Source of the DNA: Solirubrobacteraceae bacterium
GTDB taxonomy: Bacteria; Actinomycetota; Thermoleophilia; Solirubrobacterales; Solirubrobacteraceae
Direction: 5' to 3'
NCBI GenBank assembly: GCA_016462625.1
Contig: JAEMSV010000120.1
Coordinates: forward strand, 1-10,843
DNA: 10,843 bases
Under the pieces are notes generated by a model that worked only from the letters and a program-made list of their open reading frames with translations, did not search any database and was not told the origin of the DNA. The translations under genes were made by a program, and so were the position numbers. The first letter of the stretch is position 1. Each line of letters opens with the position of its first letter. Positions 8,304 through 10,843 of the stretch are shown in pieces.

Positions 8304-9068
8304 CTACCGCGGCGGGCTGGACTTCAGCCCGGACCCGCCGAGCGTGCGCGCCTGCTGACCACCCTGGAGGTCAGCGACCTTCCCGCCACGGGCCGCACCG
8401 CGGGGCTGTGCGTCGATCTGGCGGGCGAAGACGACCATCCGCTTCTCGGCGCTGTACAGCGGATGGCACGCCGTGAGGACGATCCGGTCGTAGCCGACGT
8501 CCTTGACCACATCGACCGCCGTGGGCGGCACGATCTTGCGCTGCTGCACCCGGTAGGTGAACTTGCCGTACGGCATCTCCACGGTGATCGTGTCGCCCGG
8601 ATTCAGGCGATCGATGTGGCGAAACGGCGCGCCGTAGGTCGTGCGGTGACCCGCAATGCCCGTGGTTCCGCCGACCCCCGGATACGCCGTTGACTCGTAC
8701 AAGCCGGGGCCCTTGCGCAGATCGGCCGGGTCGGTGCCGTCGACGATCACGTTGTCGATCGACGCCTTCTTCGCCTTGATCCGCCCGATCGCCTCGCCGG
8801 GGTCGGCCGACCGCCGCAGGGACCGGCCGAGGAACGCGATCCGGCGCTGTGTGCTGACCAGGTTGTCGAGCGCCTTGGACTCGACCACCGTCGGCTTGGC
8901 CTGCTCGAGCTCCGCGAGATCGCCGGCGAGCGCGTCCTGCGTCACCCCGGTGTAGATCGCCGAGATCGGCTCCTGCCAGACGATGGTCGCGACGGCGTCG
9001 GCGAGCAGCAGCGCGCCGGCGACGACGAGCACCGTCCCCAGCTGGTGGAACATCTGGCGACGGGTCAT
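8304..9068 (-). CDS. Class E-type sortase (membrane-anchored transpeptidase)
   Basis: A 254-aa sortase: a cysteine transpeptidase that cleaves C-terminal sorting signals of exported proteins and joins them to cell-wall or other amine acceptors outside the membrane. One N-terminal membrane segment (about residues 9-31) is followed by a polar, partly helical linker (about 45-105) and the sortase beta-barrel (about 105-220). Catalytic residues fit the family: H141 in GIAGHRTTYG, C201 in VLTACHPLYS, and R210 in EKRMVVFA. The TACHP form fits actinobacterial class E sortases best, though class D was not excluded. A Gly/Arg/Gln-rich tail of about 35 residues (220-254) extends beyond the fold and is unusual. 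The ATG at 9068 overlaps the upstream gene's stop (ATGA, 4 bp). With no Shine-Dalgarno visible, translational coupling is likely. No LAXTG/LPXTG-type substrate was found among the products here, including the Rhs protein, whose C-terminus lacks a sorting signal. Confidence 0.93.
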   Translation of the reverse strand: MTRRQMFHQLGTVLVVAGALLLADAVATIVWQEPISAIYTGVTQDALAGDLAELEQAKPTVVESKALDNLVSTQRRIAFLGRSLRRSADPGEAIGRIKAKKASIDNVIVDGTDPADLRKGPGLYESTAYPGVGGTTGIAGHRTTYGAPFRHIDRLNPGDTITVEMPYGKFTYRVQQRKIVPPTAVDVVKDVGYDRIVLTACHPLYSAEKRMVVFARQIDAQPRGAARGGKVADLQGGQQARTLGGSGLKSSPPR

Positions 9069-10828
9069 CGGTGCAGAGCGGACTCGACGCCGCCCAGCGA
9101 GCCCGGGCCGGCGTAGGAGACGGGCCCGCGCATCGTGATGTCCATGTCGTCGTCGCCCGCCCGCGTGCGGCCCCGCCATGCGACGCGGATGCCCGCGAGC
9201 ACCGCGCCGGCCGCAAGGCTCCAGAGGATCCAGGCGATGGGGGACGTGTGGCCACCGGCGACGCTGAGCAGCGCAACCCACACGAGCTGCGCGGGATCCA
9301 GCCCGAACGTGGCGGCGACCCACACGCCGAGCGCGAACGCCGGCACCGCGAGCACCCCGCAGATGACGAGGCCCCACGCGCGGGGCGGGCGGTATTCGGG
9401 CATGAGGGCGAACAGCCAGACGTGCAGCGCGGGGACCAGCAGCGCCGCGCTGTACGGATTGCCGAGCCACAGCGCCAGCGTCAGGACCCACAGAACCATC
9501 AGGACCGCGATCGCGGCACCGTGGGCCGCCGGGTCGCCGCCCTCGGCGGCGACCACCCGCGCACGGAGCGGCCGGACGCCGAACCACGCCAGGAGCCCGA
9601 CCAGCCCGATCGCCACGAGCGCCGCAACCGAGACGGGCATCGTCCCGATGGGCGCGGGCGCGGCCGGGGCGACCGGCAGCAGGCCGACGAGTCCGAGGAA
9701 CCGCGCGAACGCGGCGGCGATCAGGAAGGGCACGCCCGCGAGCAGCGTCCAGGTGAACCACGGACCGAGGTGCACCCGGCTGCGACGGGTTCGGGCGAAC
9801 GCGTCGACCAGCGCGAGTAGCGAGGGAAGCAACAGCACGCCGATGAGCAGGCGTGGGGCCCAGGCGGGCATCACCTTGTCCTGCACGACGATGCTGGGGC
9901 GGAGATCCGCCGCGACGGTCGGTCCGTTGTCGAGCGCGGTGATCGCGCGCAGCGTCGCGCGGCCGAAGGTCTGCATGCGCGCAGGGGACAGCGCCGCGTC
10001 GCCGGCGGGCGGCGCCTCACCGCTGGCCGACAGCAGCACCGCAGGCAGGCCCTGGTCGAGGAACGGGCCCTGCTCGCCGAGCGTCCCGGGGACGGCGTAG
10101 CGGCCGGTCTGGCTGAGCGCCCGGGGCTCGCCCGCGTCCAGTCCGCTCTCTCCGCGCAGTGCGACCTCGACGGTGCGGCGCAGCTGCAGCGGGCTGATCG
10201 CGACGTCGTTCGACCACGGGACGACCAGCGGTCGCCGCAGCTCCTCGGACGCCAGGGAGCCGAGGACGAGCACGGCCGCGACGTCCTGGCCCTTCAACCG
10301 CTTGGCCATCTCGATCGCACCCGCCGCGCCGCCGCTGCCACCACTCGTGGAGACGAGCGTCAGCGTGTGCGAGGTGCGCCGCGGCGCACCGACGACGCGC
10401 GCGAGCTCCAGGAGCGCCGCGGTCCCGCTCAGCTCAGCGCGTGAGCCGGGCTCCGCGGCATCACGGTGGGCGACAACCACGATCCGCTGGCTCGACGAGC
10501 CCGACCGCTCTCCGACCACGAGCCGCAGGTCGCGCTCTCCGTCGATCGTCTGCCCGGCATGGTCGGTGGCCTCGACCGCGAACCCATTGGCGCGCAGGTC
10601 ACCCGCGACCCGATCGGCCAGCTGGAAGTCCGCGACATCGCCGGGCCGCCGGACCGGGAAGGCGTCGGCCAGCCGGTCGAGCGTCGTCATCGCCCGCGGC
10701 CCGTTGAAGGCGTCCGCTGCCAGGGTGGTCCGGACTGCCCGCGGCCGCTCCTGGATAGAGAACGCCACGACGATGAGCACCAGCGCCACCGGCAGCAGCC
10801 CGACGCGATAGAAACGCGGTTCGAGCAC
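9065..10828 (-). CDS. Polytopic membrane protein with degenerate M28-peptidase-like domain
   Basis: A 587-aa protein. Residues 9-25 form an N-terminal membrane anchor. Residues about 40-300 resemble the zinc aminopeptidase family M28: VVVAHRDA (116-123), PGSRAELSGTAALLELARV (127-145) and GPFLDQGLPAVLL (254-266). Residues about 325-547 contain 7-8 membrane helices, followed by a 40-aa polar tail. The fold looks retained but catalysis lost: H121 remains, yet the metal-bridging Asp of the usual GAxDNxSG motif is Ala131, the catalytic Glu pair maps to Gly164-Ser165, and the downstream Asp/His ligands are not evident. An extracytoplasmic binding or scaffold role is therefore more likely than peptidase activity. 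The layout (anchor, M28-like ectodomain, multiple C-terminal helices) parallels eukaryotic GPAA1. The start is GTG at 10828; an in-frame TAG four codons upstream (10840-10838) excludes a longer form. It overlaps the sortase gene by 4 bp, suggesting the two act together. Family call rests on motif reading by eye. Confidence 0.8.
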   Translation of the reverse strand: MLEPRFYRVGLLPVALVLIVVAFSIQERPRAVRTTLAADAFNGPRAMTTLDRLADAFPVRRPGDVADFQLADRVAGDLRANGFAVEATDHAGQTIDGERDLRLVVGERSGSSSQRIVVVAHRDAAEPGSRAELSGTAALLELARVVGAPRRTSHTLTLVSTSGGSGGAAGAIEMAKRLKGQDVAAVLVLGSLASEELRRPLVVPWSNDVAISPLQLRRTVEVALRGESGLDAGEPRALSQTGRYAVPGTLGEQGPFLDQGLPAVLLSASGEAPPAGDAALSPARMQTFGRATLRAITALDNGPTVAADLRPSIVVQDKVMPAWAPRLLIGVLLLPSLLALVDAFARTRRSRVHLGPWFTWTLLAGVPFLIAAAFARFLGLVGLLPVAPAAPAPIGTMPVSVAALVAIGLVGLLAWFGVRPLRARVVAAEGGDPAAHGAAIAVLMVLWVLTLALWLGNPYSAALLVPALHVWLFALMPEYRPPRAWGLVICGVLAVPAFALGVWVAATFGLDPAQLVWVALLSVAGGHTSPIAWILWSLAAGAVLAGIRVAWRGRTRAGDDDMDITMRGPVSYAGPGSLGGVESALHR

Positions 10829-10843
10829 GCTGCCACACTAGTG
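10829..10843. other. Right-edge sequence upstream of the M28-like gene
   Basis: Only 15 bases precede the GTG start. No clear Shine-Dalgarno is visible, only a weak GTGTGG-like stretch. Together with the tight spacing further down the operon, this hints at coupling to a gene beyond the window edge, but that cannot be seen here. Confidence 0.4.

Noticed and set aside
9069..9761. Longer sortase start upstream of 9068
   Set aside because: The extension is an Arg/Gly-rich reading of the M28-like gene in another frame; ATG 9068 places the membrane anchor at the N-terminus and gives a standard ATGA overlap.

Overview
The window is a high-GC (roughly 63-80% by hand counts of individual lines), densely coding stretch. 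All convincing genes lie on the minus strand, so the biological order runs from the right edge to the left. GC content, a class E-type sortase, and a very large Sec-exported Rhs/YD protein of actinobacterial style suggest an actinobacterium, plausibly class Thermoleophilia (Solirubrobacter/Conexibacter/Patulibacter relatives). That placement is an inference; no rRNA or marker gene is present.

Right part (10828-8304): two genes overlapping by 4 bp (ATGA). The first encodes a 587-aa membrane protein with an N-terminal anchor, an M28-peptidase-like extracytoplasmic domain that seems to have lost its metal-binding and catalytic residues, and 7-8 C-terminal membrane segments. The second encodes a 254-aa class E-type sortase with an intact His/Cys/Arg triad. 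The first protein's architecture resembles GPAA1 of the eukaryotic GPI transamidase. Its coupling to a transpeptidase is the most suggestive functional link in this half. No sortase substrate is visible here.

Middle (8303-8118): a 186-bp intergenic region with an AT-rich island. It holds a perfect 9-bp inverted repeat (TTGATCACT, 12 bp, AGTGATCAA) lying over a plausible minus-strand promoter, then a leader of about 65 nt and a Shine-Dalgarno. This looks like an operator controlling the Rhs gene.

Left part (8117-178): one 2539-codon gene encodes a Sec-exported Rhs/YD-repeat protein: signal peptide, basic segment, beta-rich N-terminal modules, DUF6531-like entry, long YD-repeat shell, a beta-sandwich insertion just before the last repeat, the Rhs core terminus with its DP motif, and an unrelated 127-aa C-terminal module rich in Gly/Ala with four cysteines. 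Fourteen bases after its stop lies a 101-aa protein with three membrane segments. By analogy with polymorphic Rhs toxin systems, the tail is a candidate effector and the small membrane protein a candidate immunity or partner protein. Neither was recognised as a known toxin or immunity family. The last 177 bases show no confident gene.

No tRNA, rRNA, CRISPR array, insertion sequence or transposase was seen.
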